DNA of 64,000 bases from Montifringilla adamsi (GCA_017590115.1 JAGGNK010006560.1:124001-188000); one strand, 5' to 3'; positions 36,836 through 48,094 are shown, counted from the stretch's first letter. The notes: generated from the letters alone by a model not told the origin. Program-made: numbers and translations.

Positions 36836-37879
36836 TTGTATTTTAAGTCCACAATACTAATTTCAGTAGTGTGTGGGCCCACATTTATGAGTAGATAAGC
36901 TGGATAACTCTGTCATTCATGAAAATCTTCTCCCTGACTGCATTTAGTATTGCCTTGGCTTCAGTTTTGTCCCAAACCTTCCACTGCCACAGGCAGACTC
37001 ATTCTTCCTTGTTTCCTAGCAGTCTATTTATTGTATGAAGACTCCCTGTTACCTACCCATCTTCTGCAGAAAGCATTTCCACAATCAATCTACTTCCATC
37101 AGTGCTCAAAATACAGATTTCTTTTGAAGTCCAAAAGGAACAATTAAGTATCTGGTCTGATCACTTGCACAAAATGTGAACTTTCCTTTGTTAAGACAAC
37201 TCACTTTGAACTGAATTGCCAGCAGTGGTTGCCTTTTTCTTATTTTATTTCTCCAGTGTGCAGTTTTCAAGACCTCTTTCTGGACATCACTGCATTGGAC
37301 TTGACTTACTCTCCTCCCTTATTCAGCAGTTCTGTACCAGTGCTTGAGAGGCAGCAATAGCTGATTCCTTGAGGATGGAGGTACTTGTAATTAAAATGCA
37401 AGTAATTCCGTCTACTTCCCTTTTTTTAAGTATAGCAACTATTGGTTACAAGCAGACAAATTATTCACGTTTCCTTCTAAGTGTTTCAGAAAAACTAAGT
37501 GCAAAGCTGTATTTAAAACAAAACCATGCCATTCCAATGAAAACAAAGCAGTTACAACTGGAAGTAAAATCCTTTATTGAAAGAAATATGCTGAAGACAC
37601 TTCTGTATTTTTATTTGAACCTACATTTGGCAGATAAATTTATTCACACCTAATCATTAATTAATAATAAAATATCAGTGATTATCTCACACAAACCACA
37701 CAGAAATAAGTGTCTCAAGAACAGTAGTGACATCTGTTGTGGGTCAGGTTTCTCACACGAATTTCTTCCCATTGTCAGCAGAGAAGCTGTAAAGGAAGTG
37801 AAGAAGTGGTTTCCCAGGTGAATAGACCCAAAGGAAGGTGGCTAATAGCTCTGGCATCCCAATGAAGTAGTTTCGGGGT

Positions 37880-37880
37880 N
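37880..37880. other. Ambiguous base (N)
   Basis: A single undetermined base inside a G-rich stretch (TTTCGGGGTNGTGGGAGGG), about 150 bp left of the retroviral LTR. Confidence 1.
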
Positions 37881-38029
37881 GTGGGAGGGAGGGGTGGGCT
37901 CTCCCACTGGGGTTTTTTTCAGGAATTGCAGCACAATGCCATGAGAGGGGTTGGGGCTAACCCCAGACTTGACAAGGGAGTAGGGGCCGGCGTCCTGCCT
38001 TTTTCCATTTGGAGATGGAAGAGAGCACT

Positions 38030-38460
38030 TGAAGTGGGTCTCAATCAGAGAGCCAGCTGAGTAATGACACTCACACCAATGTGGCTACATGCCGTTCTCC
38101 CTTTATTCAGCAACTGTGGCATATTTATCTTTCTCTATGCATTGTCCCACACCACTAATGCTTAAAGCTCATTGGTTGAGTAGCTATATTCACACATACA
38201 TGTTAATTACTGAGTGGTTGTCACACTATAAGCATCTTTAGTTAAGGTGTGCCAAGTTAGCAGTTCTCACGACATGCTTGGCAGCTGGTCTCATCTTCGC
38301 ACAATGTTCATTCTTCCTTGATGTATCTATTCGAGGCCAGTACATTGTCTATCTTGTTCTGAGGACAGTACATGGTCTTCAAAGTATCTCTGTAATCTGC
38401 AGGCCAGGGTTGTCCAATTCCTGTAGGAGAATATCACGGCCTTGTTCAGCTAAGAATCCT
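38030..38460 (-). repeat. 3' LTR of the endogenous retrovirus
   Basis: Partner of 45085-45516. The minus strand upstream of it has the purine-rich AAAATGGGGGAAATATAAAA, a good polypurine tract. The first base of the expected TG start has changed to A. Differences from the 5' LTR are few, so the insertion is not very old. Confidence 0.88.
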
Positions 38461-38489
38461 TTTATATTTCCCCCATTTTCTTTTTGGAC

Positions 38490-39797
38490 AATCCAGGGTC
38501 ACTTGACAATTGATTCTAAACTCTTTTCCATACAAGAAAGAATGCAACAAAGGATAACAAGCACAGCACAAATGATAGCAAAATGCATATTCCCCCTATC
38601 ACTAAAGTTTTCAGCCAGCCAGTGATTCCTAATTCCTAATTCCTTAAGCCATTTATCAATAGGATTTGTAATGACATTGAGCTTTTTCATATTATCTTGT
38701 AGCTGAGAAAGTTTTTTGTGAATAGATTTAGAATGGTCAGAAAGATTCATACAGCACCTTCCCTCATAATCTTCACAGCCATGTCCTTATGCCAGCAATA
38801 AAAAGTCAATGGCTGCTTGATTTTGTAACACAGCATGTTGTACACTATTAGCATCAGTGGTGAGTTCATCTTACACTCTGAAAGTAATGTTTATTTGTTT
38901 CCCTGTCCAACAGGCCAGTCGTTTTAACTGAGTGAGGGCTTTAGCAGAAGCAACTTGTGGTGTAAAAGTGAGGCTAAAATAACAACTGAACATCATCTTT
39001 ACATTCAGGTCCCAATTGGTCTACACTGCATCCAATGCGTCCAAATTTGTGACTTATGTTGAGCATCTGATGGATAGTAGGGGCAAACAATGTTAGCTTA
39101 CCAAAGTGGCAGGGTTCTCCTTGTGCTTTTGCAGGTATGGCAGGCCAAGTACAATCTCCACAAATGAGGAATACTCCTGGAGGCAACATTTTTGCTTTCT
39201 CTGCTGCCTTACCGTACCATGGAATAGGCCAAGTCCAATTGTTGCATTAACTGGTGGTGTTATAGTACCAGGAAGACTCAGGGGCAATCCAAGTAGTGTC
39301 ATTCTTTGGTTCATGAATTTTCAAATTACTTGAGTCAATGTCTTTCTTATAAAATCCTAAAACTAAACAGCAATTTCTTTGCATGGATCTTAAGATGTTA
39401 AGCTCTTGGGGTTCTACACTAGTAACATTCAGTCCTTGAACAATTTTGAACGCTTGAGCTTTCAAAGGATTTTTAGAAATTCCAAATGATTTGCACCAAT
39501 TGCTTTGTATACTTATACTTTTGTTGGTGCAAAAGTCAGTCATTGCCTGTTCTGGGTTGGAATGCATTTACTCATAGTCCAAGGCATAAGTTCTGTCATA
39601 TTGCTTGAAGGCACCCCTATCAGGCAGGTACGAAATGGGTTAGAGGGGGTAGCTAATGATAAGCCAAATTAATCTTGTCCTGTCCTGTTGGCCCAAGTGA
39701 CCCACTTGTTCATTTGTGGTTGGATAGGAGCTCACGCTGCCTTTTGTAAAGGCACGCTGAAACTTCCTATTAACACTATTATGAAAAGCAATTTCAT
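38490..39797 (-). pseudogene. env: Retroviral env, alpharetrovirus-like, broken
   Basis: Env is the surface (SU) and transmembrane (TM) entry glycoprotein. A signal peptide lies at the start (from 39797). SU pieces lie in several frames with N-glycosylation sites and a LPPGVFLICGDCTWPAIPA block near the SU end, as in avian leukosis/sarcoma-type Env. TM holds the hydrophobic-helix region, a CX6CC motif (about 38753-38780), and a C-terminal membrane span (MHFAIICAVLVILCCILSC, within 38499-38750). At least three stops and frame changes interrupt it, including a TAA just before the CX6CC block, so no working envelope can be produced. Confidence 0.8.
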
Positions 39798-40181
39798 TGT
39801 CTCATAATTCTTGTTCTTAAGTGACAAGAGAAACACCACAGGCCAAGAGCCTGTGTTTTTTTTTGAAGCTAAAACAATAGTTAAGGCTTTGGTTAAGGCC
39901 CACCAAAGGACAGTTTTTCCTCTGCTGTCAATAATTTCTGGTATCCATATTTCTGGAAAGTCTTGATCTGGCTTAAGGTTTAGAATTCCCCTGCAAGCAT
40001 TTCCAAATGTAAAATTAGTAAAATTATCTTGGCAATTGAAACATAAGGCGTATTCAGTGAACAAGCAGCTATAATGTATAATAAAATTCCGCTTACAGTT
40101 ACCACAACTTAATACTACTGTTGCTGGTTCCTTACAGTTTGCACAAAGAGAATTCTTGGTTTTGTGAAATCTTTTTAACAC
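39732..40181 (-). other. Cys-rich open frame joined in frame to the Env signal peptide
   Basis: This 149-residue frame has the pattern C-x2-C, C-x2-C, a single Cys, C-x2-C near its start (CANC, CGNC, HYSC, CFNC), like a small zinc-binding domain, followed by about 100 residues. It then runs without a stop into the hydrophobic MKLLFIIVLIGSFSV that looks like the Env signal peptide (Met at 39795-39797). A stop follows soon after. I know of no counterpart in simple avian retroviruses. It might be an accessory product, an unusually long Env leader, or captured host sequence. Confidence 0.45.
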
Positions 40182-40249
40182 AACATTACAAGCTCACAGC
40201 CCAAATGTTTGTCCTAATGTTATTACTCATACAATATCTTCTACAGCAG

Positions 40250-41760
40250 ATGGGATTGGTCCAAGTTCTTCTCACAAAGTGAGAGTATGTATCAATTGTC
40301 ACATGTACATATTTAGATTTTCCAAATTCAGGTACACGTGTAACATCCATTTGCCATATCTGAAGTGCTTTTAGTCCTTCTGGGTTAGTGCCAAACCCTA
40401 TACCAGGCCCATGATCACTGCATTGAGGACAGGAGCGAACAATGCCTTTTGCATCTGCTGTGGGTATGTGGTACTGTCGATGTAATGATTTTGCATTTTG
40501 GTGGAATATCTCATGACTGTTTCAGGCTTCTTCAAATTTATTTGCTGAAGGTGTTATTGCCAAGCAACTGACTGCCTCATCAGTTTGAGCATTGCCTTCA
40601 CCTAGACCAATGTTCCACTGATGAATTCTGATATGCACTATACAAAATTCATGTTTTCTTTGCTGAAGGGTACTGTGCAGTTGTATAAACAGTCCTCCAA
40701 GATGTTGATTTTTTGTTTCCCTTAGTTCCCAGTGCCCAGCAAACTGCTTTTAATTCTATGGTTTGGAGGCTGTCCCTTGGTTCCCCGTTGGTTACCACTG
40801 ATTGTTTCTGCCACTGATTGTCAGAGTGCCATACACACGCAGCTTTCTTCAGTTTTCGTCCTGCATTTGTAAACACTGTTGGCCCCTCAACTGTTTTTTC
40901 TGAGTATAGCAGCCTTTTGACCCATTGGTAGAGTTCCAGCATCTTCCAAAGAGGGCCTTTTGGTCGGTTGTTGTGTATAGCTCCTGTATAATCCATCAAA
41001 GCTTCTTGTAGTTCCATTGAATGCCTCAGGAGCCATTCATAATCTTCTCCACAAACTGGAACACTAATGTCTGCAGGTTCAGCTCCATCAGTTTTGATGA
41101 TTCTGACCCTCTCTTTCTTTATCAAGGCTGCCAATGCTCCTGAACGACTTAAAATGCAATGATTTGGTTGCATTGGTAGGAATACCCATTCAATGATAAT
41201 TGCCGAATCCTCTCCCTTTTTCTTTTGCCATTGTAGAATAATGGCAAGAGGAGAAGTTGTGGAATTGTAGATTAGTAGAGATAGTGATTGATTTGCTAGT
41301 TGACGGCTACTCCAGCTTGTTTGAATTTTGTGAGTTATTACATCTAGGGCAGTTTGTTGCTCTGATGAACAGGTTTGGGGACTGTTTGCTTCAGTGCCAT
41401 ACAGCCAAGATCGGAAGGGTTGTAGATTATCATTGGTGATGCCAATAATATTATGAATCCATTGCAGATCTCCTGATAGTTTCTGAGCATCATGTAGATT
41501 AGCTATCTGTGCAGTATTTGTTACTTTTTGAGGCCTGATTTGAGCATCTGAGATGAGCCAACCTAAGTATTTCCATGGTGCAGAACATTGAATTTTCTTT
41601 TTTTTTTTTCAGGGGCTACAGCTAAACCACAAGAGTGTAGATGATAAATGAGCTATTGTAGTTGAATATCAGATATTGCAGTTTGATGTCTTCTTATGGA
41701 TGACAAATACTGGTGAATACTAGGGACTATTTGTGGGGGTGTTATAACCTTGCTGTAATT
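40250..41760 (-). pseudogene. pol: Retroviral pol remnant: RT thumb, RNase H, partial integrase
   Basis: Order on the minus strand: RT thumb/connection pieces (WKYLGWLISDAQIRPQKV and LHDAQKLSGDLQWI, about 41430-41590), an RNase H part within 40649-41173 (VFTNAGRKLKKAACVW, with LQTIELKAVCWAL downstream), then integrase with its His/Cys zinc finger (about 40420-40510) and the start of the core (WQMDVTRVPEFGKSKYV, about 40310-40360). The first RNase H Asp has become Asn. The integrase frame leaves the family pattern soon after the first catalytic Asp, so the rest of the D,D-35-E triad is missing. The RT fingers and palm are absent. The similarity is to betaretroviral Pol. It is not functional. 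Confidence 0.8.
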
Positions 41761-41849
41761 GTTTCTTTACCAATCTTTTAAGGATATTTAATTGTTTCTC
41801 TGTTAAAGATCATTGATCAGTTTATAGAGGGTGATCAGTTTTCTAGTTT

Positions 41850-43330
41850 CTAGTTCAGCTTTGAAGTGGCAGGTTTTGACATAGTTTCTATTACAGGATC
41901 ACTTCTAGTTTTGCTCTTCATTGAGAGAGAACATCTCTCTTCTACACGGTGAGAAGCTTCCGAACAACAAAAGGACGCACTGTCGCTGTCTTCCTTTCAG
42001 GATCTCTGTCTTAGATTGTGTTTTGTTTTTCTTTTTTCATCACTCTTGTGTTACAAAAGAACAGGTAGTGTTGTCATAGTCATCAGCTGTTTCAGGAACC
42101 CTGCCAAGAAGCTCCAAGTTCTTGGCAGAAGTGTTGCTGCAGCAACAAACTTTCTTGGGAGTTCTGCTAGGGAGGACTGGGGAGGAGAGTTCAAAGTTCT
42201 TGGCAGTAGTGTCGCTTGAGTAACACGCCTCTCTGGGACCCCTGCCAGGAAGGGCAGAAGAGGAAAACTCCATATCTTAGACAGGCTTCAAGGTCTCTGA
42301 GTGATCTGTCTGTGTCTCTACAGAAACTTTCTTGAGCTCTCTTGCTTCCACCCTATGCATCTCTCTGGGAAAAGCCTTCCTGGCCCAGCTCGGCCCCTGG
42401 CTGCCACCCTTCACTTCTGTCCTCCCCTCTGCCCTCTCTTCTGCAGGCAAAGTCAAATTCAAAGCCTCCCTACTACTTGTACCTGGAGGTTGGGGAACTA
42501 AAAGCAGTGAAAACCCTGGAAGAGGCTTGGGGGAGGCATCTATACAAAAAGAATTCCCAGAACTACAAGGCAATCTGCCTGCCTGAGCCTGATCCGAGGG
42601 GGTGACTTCTTGGGAAGGGGAAACAGGGGCAGGGATGACTTTCACAGCCCCTTGGCTAGGCAGAGCAGATCCAGAATCCCCTATGGCAGTCCCCACCCGC
42701 ATTACTTCAGAACAAGATCCGGCTGCAACTTGTTTAGAAGAGGAGCAGGGCACAGAATCAGCAGCCCTTGTTTTGACAAAGCTTCCCCAAACTCTTATCT
42801 TTCAGACCCGCTCGACTCCCAATCTTCCCAGAACATGACTCTTGACTTGCCAAATTCTTGGAACACAGTGAAAATCCCAAACGCTTTCCTGGGAAATCCA
42901 GGGTAGATGATTTTGCAGAGGAATGGGAGGACGCTCAGTTCCAACATCAGTGACACAGGGAATCTCGGAAGAAACAGAGGACATGACAGAAACTGAAAGC
43001 TGATCTGATTCTCTTTTCTTGGGGATTGGGGTGCTGTTCACACTGCCTGGAGAAACTCCGTACACACCAGAAGGGAAGGAACTCCAAACAAAACTCAAGA
43101 TTTCCCCAGAAGAGGATGAAGGCTCAGCACCATTTGGAATTAAAATCTCAGAACTAGGTGTTCTATCTTGGTATGTAAGAAAGTCTCCATTACGATCATT
43201 CTGTTTAAAACTTTTCCATTAAAGCTCTGTAGACAGGCATTAGTTTGACTAAAGTCTTTTCCTTTTTGAGAGAGACTAGATTATAAATTTTCTGGCTTAT
43301 CTGGTCGTAAAAACTAAAGGTAAAAGCTGA
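41850..43330 (-). other. Unassigned retroviral segment between capsid and RT thumb
   Basis: Where nucleocapsid, protease and the reverse transcriptase fingers and palm should lie, there are Ser/Pro/Glu-rich open frames (42802-43098, 42277-42753, 42040-42273) with no recognisable zinc knuckle, protease DTGA-type motif or RT YxDD motif. The 42040-42273 frame contains two diverged copies of a unit of about 78 bp. This may be non-retroviral sequence picked up by the element, or decayed gag-pro sequence. Confidence 0.4.
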
Positions 43331-43379
43331 CTTTAAGGCTATATTTTGAGTATTCGCTTGTACTTAGATTAATGAGTCT

Positions 43380-44816
43380 TTCAGTTCATATTTTGAGATG
43401 TCTGAGCAATCTGATGCATTTGTGTGGGACACCGCAGTTGAACTTGCGCGGTAGAATAAAGTCCATGTCTGCTTGCAGTCCATACAGTGGGTCTCCTACA
43501 ATTTGATGTCTGTTTGCTTCTTGTACCGCTAAATCTTTTCCATTCCCTTTCAAACATTAAGTATTGAAATGGAGTAAGGATTAATGACACAGCTCCTGAA
43601 CAATCAGCAGGGGAAAGAACATCTGCTGTAAAAATAAATTGAATGATTTGACGAGCAGCTTCTGATCAGAGACCATGAGTGGTAACTGTTTGTTTTGCTT
43701 GTTGCAGTAATTTCCAATCATGTGGTTCCCAATTTGCCTGATTATTGGTAATCAATACAGGACAAGTGAGAGAACTTGCTGCCTGCCGTTCTCCTTCTAA
43801 GATAGCATCATGAATGACTCCTGACCAGCATTGCTGTATCGGATCTTTCTCCAGCTTGGAAGCAAGCCACCCAGGCGTTGGTGGAGCAGTAGGAGTGACA
43901 GGCATTGGAGTGGAAGGGATTGTGGGTATAGCCTCTGATCTTTTTATGTTTTCTGTTTGTTTTTCTAACTGCTCTTGCCGCATGGATAATTCTGCTACTT
44001 TCTTTATCAATTCTTGAAGTGGATCATTAAGTTCAGGGTATTTTGACTTATGAGTTTGATTTTCTGCTTTTTCTTCCTCAGATTTGTCTCACGATGTTTC
44101 GGGCAAGGGAGGGTGCAAAGGGGAACAAGAGCGAGAACGATATTCTCTTTTTTTTTTCTCTGTTCTGCTAGCTGTAACTGTCTTTTTTGGCCTTGCTCCA
44201 CTAACTGTTTTGAGTGATTTATTGTTCTGCTCTTCTCTCGCTCAAGGGAGATCGAATTCTTCTTCTTGTTTTTGGTCGGATGTAATATTTTCTTGCAGGG
44301 ATACTGACACTGTAACAATTTCTTGTGGGGAAATTTCTTCTTTTTGTGGCACACTATCTAGTACTTCTTGCAAAGTAGAGCAAACAGGAGCTGTAGTTCC
44401 TTTCATAGGTCGAGTATTTCTGACCCCAAAGAAAGTAGCAAGACGTGATAGTTTAGGAGATGTTGGATCTTTTGTTTCTTGTTTTTTACTGAAGTCTCCT
44501 CCCAAAGCTTCAATGGCTGCAGCAGCCACCTTTTTTCTTTTTTCAGCTTTCATAGATTCTAAAATATGAATAACAGTTTTCCTGATGGCTTCTAATATTT
44601 TGCTTCTGTCCCATCTTTCTCTCCTTTGATTGTTCTGTCCCAAAGATAATTCCCCACTTCCTTCCACTCAGTTATACTAAAAAGGAGGGAAGGTTCAGAT
44701 AACTTTTGGTTTTTATATGCCCACTTTACGAGGGCTTCTATTTCTGTTTCTTTTATGTCCTTGCCTCTCTTAAAGAGGATACTTGTTAGCAATCCATTTG
44801 CCACATCTAATTCCAT
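43380..44816 (-). pseudogene. gag: Retroviral gag (matrix to capsid), broken
   Basis: Gag encodes the internal structural proteins. A likely matrix start is the ATG at 44814-44816 (MELDVANGLLTSILFKRG), followed by a W-containing helical pattern (EWKEVGNYLWD). A Lys/Glu-rich linker and a Pro/Thr-rich segment follow, then capsid with ANWEPHDWKLLQQAKQTV (within 43666-44010) and, in another frame, ILTPFQYLMFEREWKRF (within 43381-43590), which resembles betaretroviral capsid. Reading moves between frames at least three times, so no full Gag can be made. No CCHC nucleocapsid knuckle is visible downstream of the capsid. Confidence 0.75.
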
Positions 44817-44997
44817 CGCAGTCTTACCTTGGCAGGGGCTTGACAGCCGTTCAAGCTCCAGATTCTGGCTGCGTTTGCCCACAAGGCCACTCCTGCCTCC
44901 CGACTCTCCAGCTCCCAAATCAGATTCTTGCTCGAGAAATCAGAAGCTGAATCGGATTCTTGTTTGAGACATCGGAACCTGATGATTGGAGTCTTCT

Positions 44998-45057
44998 GCA
45001 TTTAAGCGAACCACATTTAAGCAAACTGCATTTAAGCGAACTGCATTTAAGCAAAGA
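44998..45057 (-). repeat. Four 15-bp direct repeats in the retroviral leader
   Basis: The plus strand holds four units of TTTAAGC(G/A)AAC(C/T)(A/G)CA directly beside the primer-binding site, between it and gag. They are too regular for chance and lie where packaging or dimerisation signals usually sit. Confidence 0.75.
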
Positions 45058-45059
45058 GA

Positions 45060-45080
45060 GTCCCTGTTCCACAGGCGCCA
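45060..45080 (-). other. Primer-binding site, lysine-tRNA-like
   Basis: The minus strand reads TGGCGCC, then TGTG, then GAACAGGGAC. This matches the lysine-tRNA type (TGGCGCCCGAACAGGGAC) except for a short insertion in the middle. It starts 4 bases after the LTR end, as expected. Confidence 0.65.
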
Positions 45081-45084
45081 AAAG

Positions 45085-45516
45085 TGAAGAGGGTCTCAAT
45101 CGGAGAGCCGGCCGAGTAATGACACTCACACTAATGTTCACACTCACACATGCCGTTCTCCCTTTATTCAGCAACTGTGGCATATTTATCTTTCTCTATG
45201 CATTGTCCCACACCACTAATGCTTAAAGCTCATTGGTTGAGTAGCTATATTCACACATACATGTTAATTACTGAGTGGTTGTCACACTATAAGCATCTTT
45301 AGTTAAGGTGCGCCAAGTTAGCAGTCCTCAGGACGTGCTTGGCAGCTGGTCTCAGCACAATGTTCATTCTTCCTTGATGTATCTATTCGAGGCCAGTACA
45401 TTGTCTATCTTGTTCTGAGGACAGTACATGGTCTTCAAAGTATCTCTGTAATCTGCAGGCCAGGGTTGTCCAATTCCCGTAGGAGAATATCATGGCCTTG
45501 TTCAGCTAAGAATCCA
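45085..45516 (-). repeat. 5' LTR of the endogenous retrovirus
   Basis: It begins (minus strand) TGGATTCTTAGCTG and ends CTTCA next to the primer-binding site. It aligns along its length with 38030-38460, with scattered substitutions and a small insertion near 45133. A minus-strand AATAAA lies at the CCCTTTATTC stretch near 45160, and a TATA-like ATAAATATGCC lies just upstream of it. Confidence 0.88.
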
Positions 45517-46110
45517 TCTACAAGTGTGTTGCAGAGGGCATGTGCCTGCTCCCAGCACATCGCCACGCTCCAGCTGCCAACCCGGCTCTGCCTGCTGCCA
45601 CCACTTCTGCCCGCTGCGGCCGAGCGGGATACTGCCGTGTCGTGACTTGCTGCCAGTGGTGGTACCAAGAACAGCTGCTACCTGTGAGTTTCACAAAAAG
45701 CAGAAATCTCCTGTCCTCACCTTTGGCCAAGCCTCCAGGGCGACCTGAGGAGGTGCAGGCTCGCATCGGAGAGCCCCTGCAGCCGCGGGGGAATCAGCGC
45801 AGCCCCTGTGCCTCGCTTCGGCCGCCACCACCTCCTGCCGGCTCTGGGCGTGACTGCACCAAAGGGGTGACTGCTGAACAGGTGGGGAATTTCTGTTATT
45901 ATTTTGGTGGTGGTGGTTCTGTCCTGTTGTATATATATAAATTTTTTTTTTTTTTTTTCCAGTAAAGAACTGTTAGTACTTCTCCCATATTTTTTCCTGG
46001 AAGCTGCATAGGTTTGAAGTTATAATAATTTGGAGGGAAGGGTCACTTACCAGGAAGGTTCCCCCCTTCCTTGGCAGACATCTGTCTTTTAAATCAAGAC
46101 AACATCTCAG
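45517..46110 (+). mobile_element. LTR-like sequence with GC-rich first half
   Basis: The right part (CAGTAAAGAACTGTTAGTAC, a CCCATATTTTTTCCTGG stretch, ATAATAATTTGGAGGGAAGG) matches, from memory, the 3' part of a common songbird LTR. The GC-rich left part (45530-45870) contains CGGCCGAGCGGG and could be the same element's promoter region or a different sequence. It abuts the 5' LTR of the retrovirus directly. Confidence 0.45.
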
Positions 46111-46519
46111 CGTCTTCCATTCAGAGTCCACAGCAATGTTACCTGACCTGTCCATCACCTGTCCCAGCTCCCCCTGCCCAAGAAACTGATACGAACGAAA
46201 GACAAACAGGGCCAGCAGCCAGAGAAAAACCTTCCCTGGCACATGACAGAGAACTCAGTCCAAGTCTGTTTTGGGCACATTAATTTTTTTCTTGCTTATT
46301 TTCTAATTTGTGCCACCTTAATTATGTATTAAAGAAAATATATTATCCAAACTCACATACACAATTTCAATGAACTTGCTTATTAGTATTCACTGATTAG
46401 TAGATGAAGTTTTTTTTAAATTTTCATTTCTTATTCCACTCCTTTCCATTCAATGGCATTTCAAATACTTCCTTATCACTTCATAGTACTTTCACTTGAG
46501 GCTGAGAAAAATCATTCAC

Positions 46520-46713
46520 CAGATTTAGCATATTCTGCTAATAACTCATCACCATTCTTGACTTCAAAAGTTTAAACAGCTTTAAAAGCTTCTGGTTGGT
46601 TATCACAACAGGGGACAAAACTCCCTGGAAGAATAATATCAAATTCTCTGGGGACAGATTAGCAGGGGCAGTTATGACCTTGTCTACATGTCAATGAACT
46701 TCTGGTTGGACAT
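46520..46713 (-). pseudogene. SULT6B1-like exon 1 relic with stops
   Basis: It starts at an ATG (46711-46713) with MSNQKFID, which resembles the start of human SULT6B1, and ends with TFEVKNGDELLAEYAKSG followed by a GT donor (46518-46519), matching the TFEA..DDIVLASYPK(S/C)G exon end. It is 194 bp against 202 bp in the intact copies. There is an in-frame TAG after residue 9, a TAA before TFEV and at least one frame change. The PAPS loop has Ala for Pro (YAKSG). No further exons were recognised to the left; the endogenous retrovirus occupies 38030-45516 there. Confidence 0.65.
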
Positions 46714-48094
46714 TTTTATGTAAACCTGTGCAAGATGTGATATAAAGGGGCACCTAGGTTATTTGTTTCTCAGCAATTAAGTAAAAGGTACATGTTTATT
46801 TAAGATAACATTAATAAATTGTGGATGGTTTTGATGAGTTGCAACAAATTAATGTGTTTTTGACCCCTTTATCAGGAGTGCTGGCAATAACACATCTCCT
46901 ATCCTTGTGTGTGGCCATGCCAGCAGCTGTCAGCAAATGCTGTGCAAGACATCGATCTCTCTTAATGGAGCAGGGTGCATACAGTATACAGGGAGCAGCT
47001 GATCAGCTGTATAAGCAGGAAAATAAAAAATTTATCACCTCAGATATGATCCTGTCCTAATGATTTTGGCTACAGTCTTGTCTCTGCACAGCACCACACT
47101 ATCAGGTGGATGCAGTAGCTTGGGTTAGAACTAGTTGGTTGCTAGACAGCAGGGCTGTCCAACAGCCATAAATTCTGGAAGATTTAGTTTTCCTCCAGGT
47201 GGCCAGAAAGAAAACACCTGCATTTTACCAGCAGCTTGTTGAAACAAAAAAAATTATTATAAAATGTTTCCACTGGAAAATTTGTTTCAACAAATAATAA
47301 ATAAAATTTGTTTCAACAAACAATCTGATTGCTTCTGACAGTCACCAGCTCTTCAATGCGCTGGGCAGATACCTTCTTCTTCAAGCCCCTCTCCTTCCCA
47401 TGTCTGTCTGCACCTTTTACTGTTTCTCCCCTATCATTTAACCGTGGGTATTCACTATCCTTATCTATTTCCTATCATTTTCTCACTCCCAGCTAGTTCC
47501 TGATGCACAGACACAGTCTTTACAATATCTGTCTCTTTTTGGTTGTCTCTTTTAAAGATGCCACCACCTTAAGATGAAGCCACTGTTCAGCATGCAAGCA
47601 ACATCCCTAGCACATCTAGTCATCCTTCCATAACTGCTATTAACTGCCAAGATCACACCTTCCTCTGTAAGGAACCTGTCTTTACAAGTCTTTGCAGCCA
47701 TACTCACATCTGATCCTTACCTTGGCTCAATTTTGAACACTCCAAAATCTCTGCAGATGCCTTTTCTGGAAGCACTTCTATTTATCCCTGAGCAGTGCCT
47801 ACTCTTAGCTTTCCAGAGTAGGCAACTTACCAAAGTTTTTTCTCTCCACCTTGTCCAACCAAGCTGGCCTCCTGATTTCCTTCCTGGCTTTGTTCCTGAT
47901 TTCCACCAGTCACCATGACCGTATCTTCCCTCTCCATTCTTCCTTCCTGCACTCCAGAAAAGCCCTTGACATAGTGCAACTGCTTCCCTGCAGCTCACTG
48001 GAAGTCTCCTATCTCAGAGCAGTAACAAAAACAGCTGTTGCCAACTCCTCAGAGTAGAGGATGATAAATTATTTCAGAGTATGAAGAAGTGCTA

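Larger units (their letters stand above)
31830..37740. other. No gene recognised apart from listed repeats
   Basis: Intergenic-looking DNA with two CR1 tails, the TTTTC microsatellite and the ATTTC-rich tandem block. One weak match to SULT exon 5 near 34700-34775 was considered and not kept. Confidence 0.5.
38030..45516 (-). mobile_element. Defective endogenous retrovirus, minus orientation
   Basis: Two LTRs of about 430 bp face the same way and enclose a primer-binding site, gag, a reduced pol and a broken env, all read on the minus strand. The gag capsid and pol pieces look betaretrovirus-like, while the Env transmembrane part looks alpharetrovirus-like. Protease and most of reverse transcriptase cannot be found, integrase stops after its first catalytic Asp, and stops and frameshifts interrupt every gene, so the copy cannot replicate. 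The flanks (GAGCAC left, TCTACA right) do not match as a 6-bp target duplication, which suggests recombination or later change at one side. It lies between SULT relics. Confidence 0.9.

Noticed and set aside
42301..42906. Plus-strand frames across the retroviral segment
   Set aside because: They are antisense shadows of minus-strand retroviral sequence.
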